From the NCBI GenBank assembly GCA_033239005.1, contig BSQZ01000006.1:3998501-4062500 (forward strand): DNA of 64,000 nucleotides, written 5' to 3'. The number at the start of each line of letters is the position of its first letter. The first letter of the stretch is position 1. Below the pieces are notes generated by a model, which was not told the DNA's origin, ran no database searches, and worked only from the letters and a program-made list of their open reading frames with translations. The position numbers and the translations under genes are program-made. This DNA is from Lamellibrachia satsuma. Lineage: Eukaryota; Annelida; Polychaeta; Sabellida; Siboglinidae. Positions 15,063-28,165 of the stretch are shown in pieces.

Positions 15063-16409
15063 ATCTTCACACAAAATAGGCATCAAGTGGGGCAAAATTA
15101 TTTGCGATACATTACGGATCACCATGGTCTGACAAGGTTGAGGCTAAGCCAAAAATAATCATTTAAGGTAAATTGTTGTAATTATACATCCTCGTTCAAT
15201 GGGACTGTACTATATCTAGTATCTACCCTGTTGTAGATCGGATATTAGAAATGTGTGCACCACCAATCGTGGTCAACAATCGATCAATCGTGACCAGGAG
15301 CAATTAAGGTGGCAGACTACCTTGAGATCAAGCAAACTGCGCATCGATCTCCGCGTTTTAGTCGTAACTAGTCTCGCTTATTCGACTGTCGATAGCCTGC
15401 ATTTGCCGAGAAGAGAATCTAGCCGCAGAGGCGTGGTCTCATTGTTACCCACTGTCACCACTCAATTTTGTGTAGGCGTTCACATGAAGCGCCAGCAGCC
15501 AATCAGCGTCATTATCGAGATGCTAAACTAAACATTTTGTTGCCTGATTTAACTTTTCAGTCGGACAGTTGTGTCAATATAATGATAGTTTAAAGTTAAT
15601 TTGAATTGCATCATATAAACTGATAATAGTTCACTCTTATTTTGATGAATTTGCCAAATGCCCGGATAACATCGTAATTAGCAAATCGTGTATGCGCCCA
15701 AAATCTGGGTGCACACAATTTCCGTCTCGATGAAAAGTACACATTGATTTCATTCAATGTGTGCGACAAACGGTGGCGCCACGGCACGGAGCCTGGATAA
15801 TCGAGGCTAATTCGCCACCTGTGAGGTCCCTAGGTGGGGTGACTGTTGACTCGCTGAGACTTTTCAGACGGTTACTAGAAACTGGTTGACCCAGTTTGAT
15901 GATATATTTCTTTATACTATTACATTACATAATATAACACCAAACGACAATTTTGAGATTTGCGCAATATTTTTTTATACAGTTTAAAAATACTTCGGTG
16001 GGCATCCCTGCTTGTCTCGGTTCTCCGGTTTGCAACCTATTTGCAGTAAAGTATTCCCAGACTTTCCGGGTTAATCGTTTGCCTAATCGTTTGGCGGGAA
16101 ATATATGTCCGCGTCTCAGATGTCATCAGATGAATGATATGCCACCCCCCTTAGGCGCTCGTCACTAAAGCTTTCCGTGTAAAGGTCTCACTCCTTGGTT
16201 ATAACCAAACTTGGTGTTGACATCTCCGTGGCTGTAGTGAGACTCAACCTACAACAGGCACTTTCAGAAATATACCAAACAAATAAGAGTATTCGCATGT
16301 AATTTCAAGGCAACAGTCGATCAGTGCAAGCCAAATATGCCTCTGATTGATATAGGACCAAGAAGGTACACACCAAGAAGGTATTTTTAAAGTGTTTTTT
16401 TACTCAGGT

Positions 16410-16612
<203 letters not shown>

Positions 16613-16855
16613 ACAAACTTTTAAATTAGTTAGTACTTGTTCAAGCATTAACAGAAATGAAAATCGAAATGCTGAAAAATCTTAATTTTCTTCCTTTGTG
16701 AAATTTCGTAACTTTGTGATGTGATCGGTGACAGGATAGAGGTCACGCCCATGATCAGCACTGACCCACACAGTGCTTACCATTTTGAATATCGACTATT
16801 TTGATCCTTACCAGATCTAACGACTAAAGTGAATTCTTTCGATGATTGGAACAAA
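16613..16855 (-). repeat. Dispersed repeat, inverted copy of 23810-24050
   Basis: The reverse complement of this stretch matches 23810-24050 at about 85% by eye. Shared pieces include TTTAGTCGTTAGATCT, AAGGATCAAAATAGT, CACTGTGTGGGTCA and TTTTTCAGCATTTCGATTTT. No ORF. Ends are not defined; 16856-18035 shows nothing further. Confidence 0.8.
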
Positions 16856-18039
16856 AATAGGCATTTTTTAAACAGACCACGCACATTAGTTCCATAACTA
16901 GTTACACACTACACATCTGGACATAAGTTAACCGGATTTGCGAAAGGCTCGACCATTTGAGGAAGCAGCTTTAACATTAATTTTGTGGAAATGCCAAGTC
17001 ACATTATAATACTTATTAAGTTCACACAGAGCTTTAACAATGCGGTACTGTAATTTATGGAATCTAGCCAAATTAACCACTTGCCAAATTGTCTGTCACA
17101 AAACTACCACTTACACAGTTTAGTGTATCGGTGTCACGATCGTGTCCTGTGCGAGAGTGGTGTCCCGTCGTCTTAGCAGTCGTTCGAGGCTGAGCATCTT
17201 CTCGTTGGCTGGCGTCTCGAGCACTCCACTCAAGAGTCAACAGGCAACTCCAATGCAAGGGAAAAATCCATCACGACGAATCTGGACGATACAAATGTAA
17301 CGTCGGTATTATTGTAACTGTACCCAGAACGGGCGGCCACGTGCCAAGCCCAAGTCTATCGCTTTGGGGGTAGAATTAATTAAGTCCTGCTCTTCTTCAC
17401 TTTCTGCAGAATCAACTGCCCTAATGCTTTCGAGTTTAAATCTACCACCAAAACGCAATTTCAAAGTGAAAACATTACATTTTTAATCCAAATAGAATAT
17501 ATCGCCAAACCACCACTTCACATAAAACATTTCGCCAGGAGCGAGGTGAGAGACCCCTTCCTTCGTAGTGTCAACATTATACGCGCTTGCTGTCGGCCTC
17601 TGGTGGATGAATGCATTGCTACCCGTGGAGAATATTCTGCCCAACAGAAAAAAAAATATGCAGATGAAATAAACAGTTAGGAAACATCTGCATTTAAAAT
17701 GTGTCTGCATGGCTGAAGTAAACATTATATATTTGCAGTGTTGTACTGAAACACACAGACCACGCCTAACATCTTGCAGCCTTTTTATATTCATCATTAG
17801 TATATACATTTCCATTTATTGTTACAAAGAATAGGCGCTAATTGGCATTAGCGCGGGAATTAAGAGATGTCCACACACCTAGTAGGAGCAAGACGTACGG
17901 AGTCTTCGTCATTTTGACAAAGCCAAAAAAACCTCCGTCCCGGAGAATGAAATCTCCGTCATTTGATGTTCACCGGACAGTAAATTGGGAAGATATATTT
18001 AACATTTATGTTTATTGTTCGTGGATATGTAATTATTAA

Positions 18040-18260
18040 TGCAAGTTGCACGAAGAGATCAGTGCGTATGTTTCTCGGACGATGGGACCCGGGTTCGAAT
18101 CCAAGTGCTGCCGTTTCGAGACTTGGGCAATTTCTTTCACATCACCTTGCCTGGGTCTTTCAGAAGAGACACTAGAAGCCGTGGGTCCTTTCTCTCTGCT
18201 TTCTATGCCACGGGAAGTAAAATATCCCGCACACGGAAATGGACAAAAACTTGGCGTTGA
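18040..18260 (+). mobile_element. SINE-like sequence with a tRNA B-box-like motif
   Basis: GGTTCGAATCC at about 18092 matches the pol III B box. Downstream pieces (TTCGAGACTTGGGCAATTTC, CACCTTGCCTGGG, GAGACACTAGAAGCCGTGGG) look like the conserved body found in some invertebrate SINEs. No convincing A box is visible, so it is probably partial. Class assignment is from memory. Confidence 0.45.
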
Positions 18261-18599
18261 TTAAGTACACCTCACGGAGCCGGTGGTTTCGATCTCTAGT
18301 CTCACTACTATCCCCCAGTTTAGCTGTGATCAACTGCTTAGGGCGCCATATCTCACCAAGCATCAAGCAGTTACGCACACAAAACACCAACTGCACAAAT
18401 GGACCATGTACCAGCTACGAGCTGACTGAGGTCGCGGAAAGGCTTCTTTTAACTCCACAAAACTCATTGTCCAACAGTACTACCCTTGGCATTTGGAATA
18501 TACAACTGCAAGATACACCAGTAGTCGTCAAAGTGGGAGTAAGCCCAGCTGAATCTGCTGGCTATCACTTAAGACCGACTGTGCAATGGGGTCGGCTGA

Positions 18600-19645
18600 A
18601 TACAAACAAATGTAGGGGATGTAAGAAGATGAAGGAACTAGAGGTGGAGTTGGAAGAGCTGAGGCTGCTCGTTGTGGCAATGGTGGGAAGGGAACAAGGG
18701 GGTTGTGCCAGTAGTTCCGGTGGGGGAGCAGTAGATGATAAAGTGGGGAAAGACACAAGAGATGCTAGGGAGAGCTCACCTCAGCCTGGGAGGAAGGTGA
18801 CAGGTCGTAGGGAGGCAGGACGTAAGGAGACGGGAAGGAAAGGAACGGGAGGGAAGACAACTGGAGTGAAGGAGAGGGGAGTAGGGGAGACAGGAGGGAA
18901 GGAGAAGGGAGTGGGGGAGACAGGAGGGAAAACAACCGGGGTGAAGGAGAGGGGAGTTGGAGAGACAAGAGCAAAGGAGTGGGAAGTATAGGAGACAGGA
19001 GCGAAGGAGACAGGAGCGAAGGGGTCAGGACAGAATGTGATGGAAGGGATGGAACGGAAGAGTTATTCTGCAGCAGTGATAGAGGGGGCGAAGAAGAGAG
19101 CGAGGGTGTTTGTGGGAGATTCGATAGTTAGGAAGACCGACAGAGTCTTAAACAAGGGAGATGATGTGGTGGACTGCTTGCCTGGAGCCAAAATAGAGGC
19201 GATAACTGAGAGGGTAAAAAGCATCGTAGGTTCGGGTAAGGGTGGATCTGTTTTAATACACGTAGGGACAAATAACGTAGAGAGGGAGGGTACAACTGCC
19301 ATAGTTAGGAAATATAGGCAGTTGGTCAGAACACTAAAACAGACGCGGGTTGAGCAGGTAATACTGTCAGGGATTTTACCTGTAATGGGCAGGAGGGGTA
19401 ACAAATTTCGAAATTGTCGGGGGCTGGCAATTAACATGTTAGTCCAGAAGCTATGTAGGGAAGAAGAAGTTGGATTTGTGGATTTATGGGGAAGTTTTGT
19501 TGGGAGGGCTGATATGTACATGAAGGATGGGCTTCATCTAAGTGGAAAGGGGGCAGCAGTATTCGCGGACGAACTTTCAGCAGCAGTAGATAGTGACATG
19601 GGTACAATGACAAATATTTTTGGAAGTAAACATTCTTTAAACTAG
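18600..19645 (+). pseudogene. CR1-like ORF1: coiled coil plus SGNH/GDSL esterase domain
   Basis: One reading frame runs from about 18600 to the stop at 19645, broken once by TAG at 18989-18991. The N-terminal part has NKCRGCKK (CxxC) and then ELEVELEELRLL, a short leucine-rich coiled coil. A Gly/Lys/Glu-rich linker made of near-repeats (KERGVGETGG) follows. From 19100 the SGNH blocks are all present: VFVGDSIVR, HVGTNN and KDGLHLS. In the CR1 and L2 groups this protein is thought to bind element RNA or lipids. The esterase half (19037-19645, 202 aa from its own Met) is intact, so it could still fold if expressed. Confidence 0.8.
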
Positions 19646-19724
19646 AAGTGCAGGTGTCTCAAGCAGAACAAGAGGCCACTAGCACAGATAAACCAATATA
19701 AAATCGTCCGAAAAACATCTCTGA

Positions 19725-22389
19725 AAAAGGTTATAGATGCGTATGTTTAAATGCAAGGAGCATAGTAAATAAGAAAAACGAATTAAACAATATGGTAGAA
19801 GATATTGACCCTCACATAATTGGTATAACTGAATCATGGGCCAACACAGATATAACAGATGCTGAATTAGGACTGACAGGATACGTAATGTTTAGGAAAG
19901 ATCGAATAGGAAGAAGGGGCGGGGGAGTTATTTTATATGTTAAAGAATCTATTCAGGCTTATGAAATAAAACTAGAAAGGAAAGCAGATTGCGATGAAGC
20001 TGTTTGATGCAAAATTGTTTAAGGAAATTCAAAATTAACTATTGGATTAGTTTACCGAAGTCCAAACATAAACGAAGAGGACAACACAAAAATAAAAAAA
20101 CGCTATAAAGGAAGTTAGTAAAGGGGAATGTATCATAATGGGAGATTTTAACCATGGACACATACAATGGAATTCTCTAGAGAGCACAAGGATTGAGGAC
20201 CAACAATTTCTATTTTTAATCCAGGATAGCTTTCTTATTCAGCACGTACTAGAACCAACCAGGGGAGAAAATGTATTAGATATAGTTTTGTCATCACAAA
20301 AAGAATTAGTGGACAATGTAAAAATATTTGAACCACTGGGTAACAGTGACCATAATCAAATACATTTTGACATCAATGTAAAATCAGAAAGTAAAAATAA
20401 GAAAACGTACAAGAGAAACTTCCGCAAAGGTAACTACAAAGATATGAGAAAATACTAAGCAAATATGAATAAGACCGCAATTGAATGTTGGAATATTCTA
20501 AAATATGAAATTGAGAGTATCATCGATAAATTTGTTCCCTTCCAAAAACAAGGAAAACGGTGTAGAAAGAAACACTTATCAAAAGAGGATATTAGAAAAA
20601 CAATGTTAAAATGAAATATGTGGAGGGTTTATAGGCGTACCAGAAAGGATGAAGACTATGCAAATTACAAAAAGGCACTTAATGCAGTTACAACTGAAAT
20701 CAGACAATCTAAAAAAAGCTATGAGCAATAACTAGCATGTAACATAAAAAATGACAACAAGAGTTTTTATGCATATGTCAGGAGTAAACAAAACGTACAA
20801 GACAAGGTTGGACCTCTAGAAGACAGTGCTGGAAATATAATATCACAGGGGTTTTTAATGGCAGAAGACCTAAATGCTTACTTCAGTTCAGTGTTTACCA
20901 AAGAAGATATTAGTTCATTACCAGTTGCTGATGCTAAATTTCAGGAGGCTAAATCTGAATATTTAGGACCGTTAGTTGTAACTCCAGAAATGGTAGCTAA
21001 GAAAATAAAGGCAATGAAGAATAATAAATCACCGGGAGTGGATGGGATTCCTCCAAAATTACTAATGGAAACAATAGAACAAATCAGTATTCCACTTGCA
21101 AGAGTATTCAACTTGTCATTAAAAGAGGGAGTTGTTCCGTTTGAATGGAAAGAAGCAAACATCATACCATTATTTAAAAATGGTTCGAGAAATAAGTCAG
21201 AAAATTACAGACCAGTGAGTTTAACGTCAGTGATTTGTAAATTATTAGAAAGGTTAATTAAAGACCATATGGTGGACTTCCTCGTTAAGCATAAATTATT
21301 AAATTCATCTCAACATGGATTCCTTAAAGCGAGGTCATGCTTTACAAATATGTTATGTTTTTTGGTAGAAATCGCTAAGTGGATAGACGTGGGATCGCCA
21401 GTAGATATTATCTACTTAGATTTTCAGAAAGCTTTTGACAAAGTGCCACATCAAAGATTACTACTTAAATTAAAAGCCCATGGTATCGGGGATAGCATAA
21501 CTGACTGGATAGAACAATGGCTGACTGACAGAAGACAACGAGTTGTAGTAGATGGAGAAGTTTCAAATTGGAAATCGGTTTTGAGTGGGGTACCTCAGGG
21601 ATCAGTATTAGGACCTATATTATTCTTAATATATATCAATGACTTGGACGACAGTATAACAAGTAACGTACTGAAATTTGCGAATGACACAACACTGTTT
21701 AGAAAGGTTAATACTGATGGTGATAAACAACATTTACAAAACGATCTAGACTGATTAGTGAAATGGTCTGAGAAATGGCAGATGTTGTTCATGGGAAATG
21801 TAAATGCCTACATACAGGACATGGGAACTTGAATGTAAACTATAACATGGGAGATACTGTTCTGGCTACTACTGTAAAAGAAAAGGACTTAGGAGTTACA
21901 ATAAGCGCTGATATGAAAGTTTCAGAGCAGTGTGGTATTGCAGCTTCAAAGAGTAATACAATTCTTGGATTGATTAGAAGAAACATAACATACAAGGGAA
22001 AAAAGTTAATTATACCTCTTTATAAAGCAATAGTTAGACCTCATTTAGAATACTGTATACAAGCATGGAGACCATATAGTAAGAAGGATATAGATACGCT
22101 TGAACGCATACAAAGGAGAGCAACTAAAATGATTCCAGAACTGAGAGACCTTAGTTATGAAGAACGCCCGAAAGAATGTGGTTTAACAACTCTAGAGACA
22201 AGGAGGTTAAGAGGAGATCAGATTGAAGTTTTTAAGATATTGAATGGGTATAAAAATATTGATAGAAATATGTTTTTCTCACTCAAGAAGGATAGCTTAA
22301 CTAGAGGACATGGGGTAAAATTAGTAAAGGATCAATATAGATTGGACATCAGGAAGCACTCGTTCTCACAGAGGACAATAAATGAATGA
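19725..22389 (+). pseudogene. CR1-like ORF2: AP endonuclease and reverse transcriptase
   Basis: The endonuclease shows HIIGITESWAN (catalytic Glu), GDFNHGHIQW and GNSDHNQIHF. It is split by stops at 20005 and by a frameshift in the A-rich run near 20095. Stops follow at 20456, about 20612 and about 20728. The RT frame 20858-21754 has NNKSPGVDGIPPKLL, YRPVSLTS, YLDFQKAFDKVPH, GVPQGSVLGP and FANDTTLF. A TGA at 21755 and a frameshift near 21790 lead to the C-terminal part (21775-22389) with LEYCIQAWRPY and LERIQRRATKMI. The Asp-to-Asn change in the FADD box removes a metal-binding residue. Confidence 0.88.
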
Positions 22390-22590
22390 AACAAATTGTC
22401 TACAGATTGTATAACTGCTAGCAGCGTGAATATGTTTAAAAACAAGGTTGACACATATCTCAGGAGGGCGGGTTATAAGTAGATGAACATTGTTGGACTC
22501 TCGATAAGCCAATGGCTTCTTTGTCCACTTGCCATCTGGGCCTTTGGCTTGGATGGCAAATCTTGTTAAATCTTGTTAAACTATGAGGTA

Positions 22591-23809
22591 GTTGCCGCTA
22601 CATTGACGAGACGTAGTCAACGAAGTACACACCAGTGTACTTCGTCGCAGGGAACCACACCGTCCCACTTCGTCTGCTGTCGACTACTCGACGATCCGTG
22701 TATGCTATTTCGGAATTAGCTCAGGTACGATTTACTCTCGGTCTGCTGTCATAGTGACCATTTTAGATACTCTCAAAGTATACATAAATTCACCACTTAA
22801 TGTTTTACAGAAGTACTTGAAATCAAGTGCAATATCTGAAGCAAAGGCTTTGCTTTGTATACGCATGTCAAATGACTAACTGGTGTATGAGCAACACTGG
22901 CAACGATATCATACAAAACAAAATGGCAGCCCGTTACAATGTCAGCAAGATTTGTTTTACAAAACAAATGAAAGTGTATCTCATAATCCTCCACAATAAT
23001 CCCGAATTTTAGCAGGCTTATTTGAAGATAAACGAGATTGACACAGTACACCGCTCAGAGTTGGACAATAATACATTTCCGGAAAGTAAAGACGGCCACC
23101 ATCAATTACAACCGCACGTACCGGCGTTCAACATAATGATTCATGTGTCTCTTTAAATACATAATGTGTTTCTTTTGTATTCCTTTGTTAAGTTTTCGCT
23201 GATGGATTATATAAATTATGTGAATGAGTGAAGCGATCGGTCGTGCTTGTGCGAGGCAGCCTGGCTATATAAATAGCTCAGTCATTTTGGTCATCACATG
23301 TTGGCATGTGTGTAAACGAGGACACAGAACAGAACGAAAGACACAGTGAAGAAGCCAAAGAGATGACGCGTCAGCACCAGCAGCGAAGAGGAAGCATGGT
23401 CGTGTGTCACATGCGGTGAGCCTTTCGTCATCTGTAGACATCGGGATGTGTGGATACAACGTCAGTTGTACAATGACGCTTCCTCTGGACAATACTATTT
23501 AATTAACGATCACATGTTGTTGGTGTTGTCAAATGTTTTGGTATTACATGCTATAACCACACAACATCCGTATGACAGCATACACGTACCTCAAAAAGTT
23601 AATGAAACACTATAGCCATTTTTACCTTAAGAGGGCTCCTTGTCCCACCCTACCCTACCATCTAGCGCATTTTTGTGAAACATTACTTAAAACTGCTTCC
23701 TCGACTGATTTAGCGTATCGTAAATCCAGTTCATTGGTGTCCAAATATGTAGTGTGTGAACAGTTTATGTAACATCAGCAGTCGATATAATAAAAATGTC
23801 TACTTTTGT
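22591..23809. other. Unassigned DNA; one perfect hairpin
   Basis: No gene or repeat is recognised. A perfect 11-bp inverted repeat, ACGAAGTACAC and GTGTACTTCGT around ACCA, lies at 22620-22645, just beyond the LINE 3' end. ORFs here are short and have no motif. Confidence 0.5.
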
Positions 23810-24050
23810 TCAATTCATCGAAAGAATTGACTTTAGTCGTTAGATCTAATAAGGATCAAAATAGTGGATATCCAAAATGGTAAACACTGTGTGGGTCAAT
23901 GCTGTTCATGGGCGTGACCTCCGTCCACTCGCTGGTCATATAACAAAGTTACGAAATTTCACCAAAGAAGAAAATCGTGATTTTTCAGCATTTCGATTTT
24001 CACATCACTTAATGATTGAACAAGCATTAACTAATTTAACAATTTGTCTG
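23810..24050 (+). repeat. Dispersed repeat, second copy
   Basis: Partner of 16613-16855 in the opposite orientation. The similarity starts near CATCGAAAGAATT and fades after AACTAATTTAACAA. No coding signal; 24051-24350 is unassigned. Confidence 0.8.
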
Positions 24051-24354
24051 ATGATTTCACACAAACTACAACGAGCTTGCATGTTGCAGTGGAAACTAGG
24101 TAGGTTTGTTTTTCCGCGAAATTAATTTGAAATGAAATTAGCAAAAAAATCGATTTGATTAAGTACCTTTAATTGATATCTTTGGATAAATTGACCACCG
24201 CCAATGAAAGTCTTGCTTGGTCACTTTGAGTTGCGTCGTCACAGTATAATCTATGACAATGCAGGCGTCTTCAAGAACGTGTGTTACTTTGTGCAGATGT
24301 TATAAAAAAAAATGGTTTTATTGTGTGTACCGGTACTTTAGAGGTAAGTTACTG

Positions 24355-25140
24355 TTTTGTATTAACATCATTATGAAAGACCAGAACAGTGAGGAAGTAG
24401 ACTCTTTCAAATAAATTGGGTCCACCTTAAGCAAAAATGGCACATCAACAAAAGAAATCAAAATACGGATTGCAGTGGATATGTCTGCTATGTCCAGACT
24501 TAACATCATCTGGAAGAGCAGAGACATCAGCCTCCGGACCAAGCTCGTGCTCTACAAACCAAGCTCGTGCTCTACAAACCACTCAATGTGCTCATCCTCC
24601 TCTACGGATGCGAGAGTTGGACTTTGACAGCAAACACAGTGAGACGCGTACAAACATTTGAAAAGAAATACTTCAGGAAACTCCTCCGCATTCCGTATAT
24701 TGAACACAAGACAAACGAATATATGATGCAACAAGTGAAATACTTCGCTGGAAAGCAAGAGCTCTTGTTGGCAACAGTGAAATTACGTCAGCTATCTTGG
24801 TTTGGCCACATCACTCGACACAACACCATTGCAAAAACCATCCTGCATGGCACCCTGGAGGGCAAGAGACGACATCCTGGAGGGCAAGAGACGACACCCT
24901 GGAGGGCAAGAGACGACACCCTGGAGGGCAAGAGACGACATCCTGGAGGGCAAGAGACGACACCCTGGCGGGGAAGAGACGACACCCTGGAGGGCAAGAG
25001 ACGAAGGGGCCACCAGAGAAAAAAACTGGCTAGACAACATACACGAATGGACACACCGAGACCTACTGGCGAGGACGGTGTGTGAATGGCAGCCCTATGA
25101 CCGTCCCGGTCAAGGTATGACGATGAAGAGTGAGAGTGAC
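24355..25140 (+). mobile_element. LINE ORF2 C-terminal fragment with an internal 22-bp repeat array
   Basis: After frame changes the plus strand reads as the post-RT segment of a LINE: KLVLYKPLNVLILLYGCESW, FEKKYFRKLLRIPYIEHK, LSWFGHITRH, TLEGKRR and DNIHEWTHRDLL. A 20-bp tandem duplication sits at 24537-24577. Between TLEGKRR and KRRRGHQRKN lies a 22-bp tandem array (24855-25006). The ORF stays open through it only because of frame-compatible variants. The family resembles elements with YGCESWTLT motifs. Not functional. Confidence 0.85.
24855..25006. repeat. 22-bp minisatellite inside the LINE ORF, about 7 copies
   Basis: The unit contains CTGGAGGGCAAGAGACGACA. It derives from the codons for LEGKRR in the LINE fragment. 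A period of 22 is not a multiple of three, so successive copies encode different peptides (LEGKRRHPGGQETTPWRARD). Confidence 0.95.
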
Positions 25141-25900
25141 TGTTCCTATAAATATGTTCATCTGTGGTCGTCGTGTGTAGACATACATGGGGGGGCTATT
25201 ATTTCACAAAACAACCGTTTCAAAAAGTTGTTACATTATAAGGTAATATTGTACTTGAACTTTGCATACATGCGTGCATGCATTTGTTGAGTTTTATGGG
25301 AAAGAGGTGTCCTGAATAAACGTACTTTACTCTGATATACATCGTGTTTTATTTCTTTAAGTGAAAATAGTTTTTATTCAATGTGAAAATTTCGTTCATT
25401 AGCATTACTGTACTAGACAATATTTGGGCTTGGCTAGCTCTGGCTAGTATTATACATCACTCCTAAAAGTGACGCCCCACGTGCCACGATGTCAACAATT
25501 CATTGCATTTGGGCCGCTAGATGCCGCCGCCCGTGCAGCGATAAATTTCTACTACACAAATAATAATTTACGGCACTAATTTTTAATATTTATCGACCGT
25601 TGAAGGGTGAACTTTGATTTACAAACATAAATAGATGTAAATTCTGCATTTTATTGATAAATTTACATAGTCTAGCATGATGGTTAAAATAAAAAACGGC
25701 GCCACTTAACAAGAATGTTGCAAAGCGATACTTCGTCACAGTGAGAATTTTCAAATTAGCTGATTTAATTGTTTAATAACACATGTATATTTATGTAAAC
25801 AAAGTCCCTTGATCTATGCAATCTGATATATGACCTGGTAGCAACGTTCTGAAGACAAATTGTTTGGTTATACTCAACAATGTAGGGGAAGGCAGTATAG
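25141..25900. other. Unassigned DNA
   Basis: No gene, RNA or repeat is supported. The composition is A/T-rich with short ORFs only. Confidence 0.5.
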
Positions 25901-25904
25901 GCCT

Positions 25905-26650
25905 ACGTGTTAGTTGATCCACTGGGTTAGTTGAGCCACCCAGGTTTCCCATGAAACTACAGCAGTGACAGTTACATGGTACCACCCTGTGATTGAACAT
26001 GTTATTACAACACGATTGACGTATAATAGGTGACATTTGTCACAACGATCAGAACATGTGAAATATTGATGTTTTTCGAAACGTTTGGTAATTGTGATTA
26101 ATGTCTGCCAGTGTGTAAACTACCAATGCACCTGGCCAGACTTTAGTGTTTGTGCACTTACAAATGGTTTAACTACGCACAGGGAAGACGATTATTTACA
26201 TCACTTCGTGCATTAATGAGAAGGCAGTCAAATAAACTTAATTGTCGAAATGAGGCTATAGTTGAGCCACCCAAGGCCCAGGGGAAGGTTAGTTGCATGA
26301 GCAGCGGTTAAAGAATGAAGACGAGTGTTCTTTACCCCAAAATACATCAAGGAGTTCGTTTTTCCGAGCAATTTGGGATATCGGATATCTACAAGACAAC
26401 AGTTAGCTACACTGATTGCAAGTGGCCTATAAGTCTATATTAATTGTGTCGACTTATTAATTAAGCGTGTAGACTTGTCAGAGACGTGTTGTACCCATTG
26501 GGTAGATGTGTTGGCTGAGTTGTTATAAAATGTATGGCCTAAGTAAATTATACAAATAGAGCATTTACGCAACTTATGTTAATGTTATGCTGTGGCTCAA
26601 CTTACCTCACATCAAGTGTATAGTTGAGCCAGCCGTATTTTAATCAGTTA
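25905..26650. repeat. Possible decayed DNA transposon with TTGAGCCACCC motifs
   Basis: GTTGATCCACT and GTTGAGCCACCCAGG (25912-25945), TAGTTGAGCCACCCAAGG (26261-26279), GTGGCTCAACTTACCTC (26591-26607) and TAGTTGAGCCAGCC (26621-26634) recur in both orientations. Such motifs sit at the ends of some pogo/Tigger-type elements. No transposase is seen and boundaries are not clear. Confidence 0.35.
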
Positions 26651-28040
26651 TATATAATAATCTATGCATACTAGAAAGAGTATCTTGGTATCAAATTATC
26701 TACTTAATAATCATAGTTTATGGAAGTAAAAACAATTTTGATTTAAGAATATGATTGTGCCCTAGACATCAAAAAGAATGAGAAATGTCTCAACTAGCAC
26801 TGCCCCTATGTTTGCATTGCCGTATCCAAGATCGCTTAGAAACAACTAAACAGCATTACGTCGTGGTGTTTGTTACGGACAAAACGATAGCTTCCGCTGA
26901 ACCCGAGAGTTGGGAGGGTGTGAATGTCATTTTAAGTGACGTCTAAAATGAGGGGTGTAAGCGCTCGGTGGCAGACGATCTCAGAGCATGAATAAGGAAA
27001 AGAACAGAAAGAGTGAACTTTCCCCCTCCGAAACTAACCATAGCAGTAATGCGCCAGACGAAACGCGACGTTTCTCGGTAAGTTCGTCTGGCGGTTGTTT
27101 TCCACATGCCGACGCACAACTTTATAAAGTTAACACTAACTTAAAACGGGTCAAGACCATCGAAAACAAAAGGGCCGGTTGTGTTTACATTTCACTATAA
27201 CTATCCAAACAGTCCACATTTAGACATGAGTCGAGAGTTTCATAACAATGACCGGGCACTCGTTGTTGTTACACGTCGTCAGACACTTGAAGTTGAAGTC
27301 TGTCAGTGTCACTTCACCCAGTCCTTGTCAACAATCAACAAGTTATCATTATGTTTTGAGTACTACTGTCAGTTAGCTACTACATTATTCAGAATCCTGC
27401 GATTTCGGCAAAAACATTCCCTTCCAATGTAGTACTAGTAGTTGGCCTGGTTGTCCACTAAAATTAATATTTCACTGTAAGACACCGTCACTGACTCAGT
27501 AAATTTGAGATACTGTATTACTGACACCATGAAGAAAGCCAACATTTATCTTTTATTTGGTGTATGATATTCTGTTGTAGCAGAAATATTGACAAAGGTA
27601 TTGAATGTTGTTGTGTAAAAAAATTTTAAACTGAGAAAACTGCAGACAAGGAACATTTTTAGCACAAACATATTGGATATGGCCAACATTATATTGGCTA
27701 CAATCATTGGCAACAAATTTGGAACATAGCAAGAAAATACATTTACGGAGGGTATTCAGATATTTAAAATAAAATAATCCAAATAGCGAATCCAATTTTG
27801 GCCATTGTGTTTGCTCAGTCACTTACACTTACAAGTAATGGGCATTTGTAAAGCTATGAATAAGCCTTTTATAATTTGCCTATATGTTAACCCAGCTTTT
27901 ATGTATTCTATTTTTTTAGATGTTAGTAGACGGTGCAGATATAATATTGTCGGGCAGTGAATTCCATACATCCACCACTCTGACTGAAAAATCAGCATCT
28001 GCATTGCTTCATACATTGTTGTTTGTTTAATTTTTTTACT
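26651..28040. other. Unassigned DNA
   Basis: No gene or repeat is supported. ORFs up to 89 codons occur but show no motif or splice context. Confidence 0.5.
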
Positions 28041-28057
28041 GTGGCCTCCAGACCTGG

Positions 28058-28165
28058 GTCCGAGTACATTTTTATGAGTACGAGTACATTGGTGATGGCC
28101 GGGTACGAGTACATTACTAAAAGTACGTACGTACGAGTACATTTACATGAGTATGAGTACATATT
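28058..28165. repeat. AGTACGAGTACATT-rich segment
   Basis: GAGTACATT is repeated six times or so, with ACGAGTACATT as the common core and a central GTACGTACGTAC. This resembles the terminal region of some hAT-type elements, but no second end or transposase is visible. 28166-28626 holds nothing firm. Confidence 0.4.

Larger units (their letters stand above)
18260..22590 (+). mobile_element. CR1-like LINE, nearly full length, inactive
   Basis: ORF1 with a zinc-knuckle-like and coiled-coil start and an SGNH esterase domain, then ORF2 with AP endonuclease and reverse transcriptase, then a short 3' UTR ending in a repeated TCTTGTTAAA. ORF1 plus esterase followed by endonuclease and RT is typical of the CR1/L2 group. 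One stop interrupts ORF1, at least three stops and two frameshifts interrupt ORF2, and the RT catalytic motif is FAND, not FADD. The same 3' end occurs alone at 33335-33510. The 5' boundary is uncertain. Confidence 0.88.
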
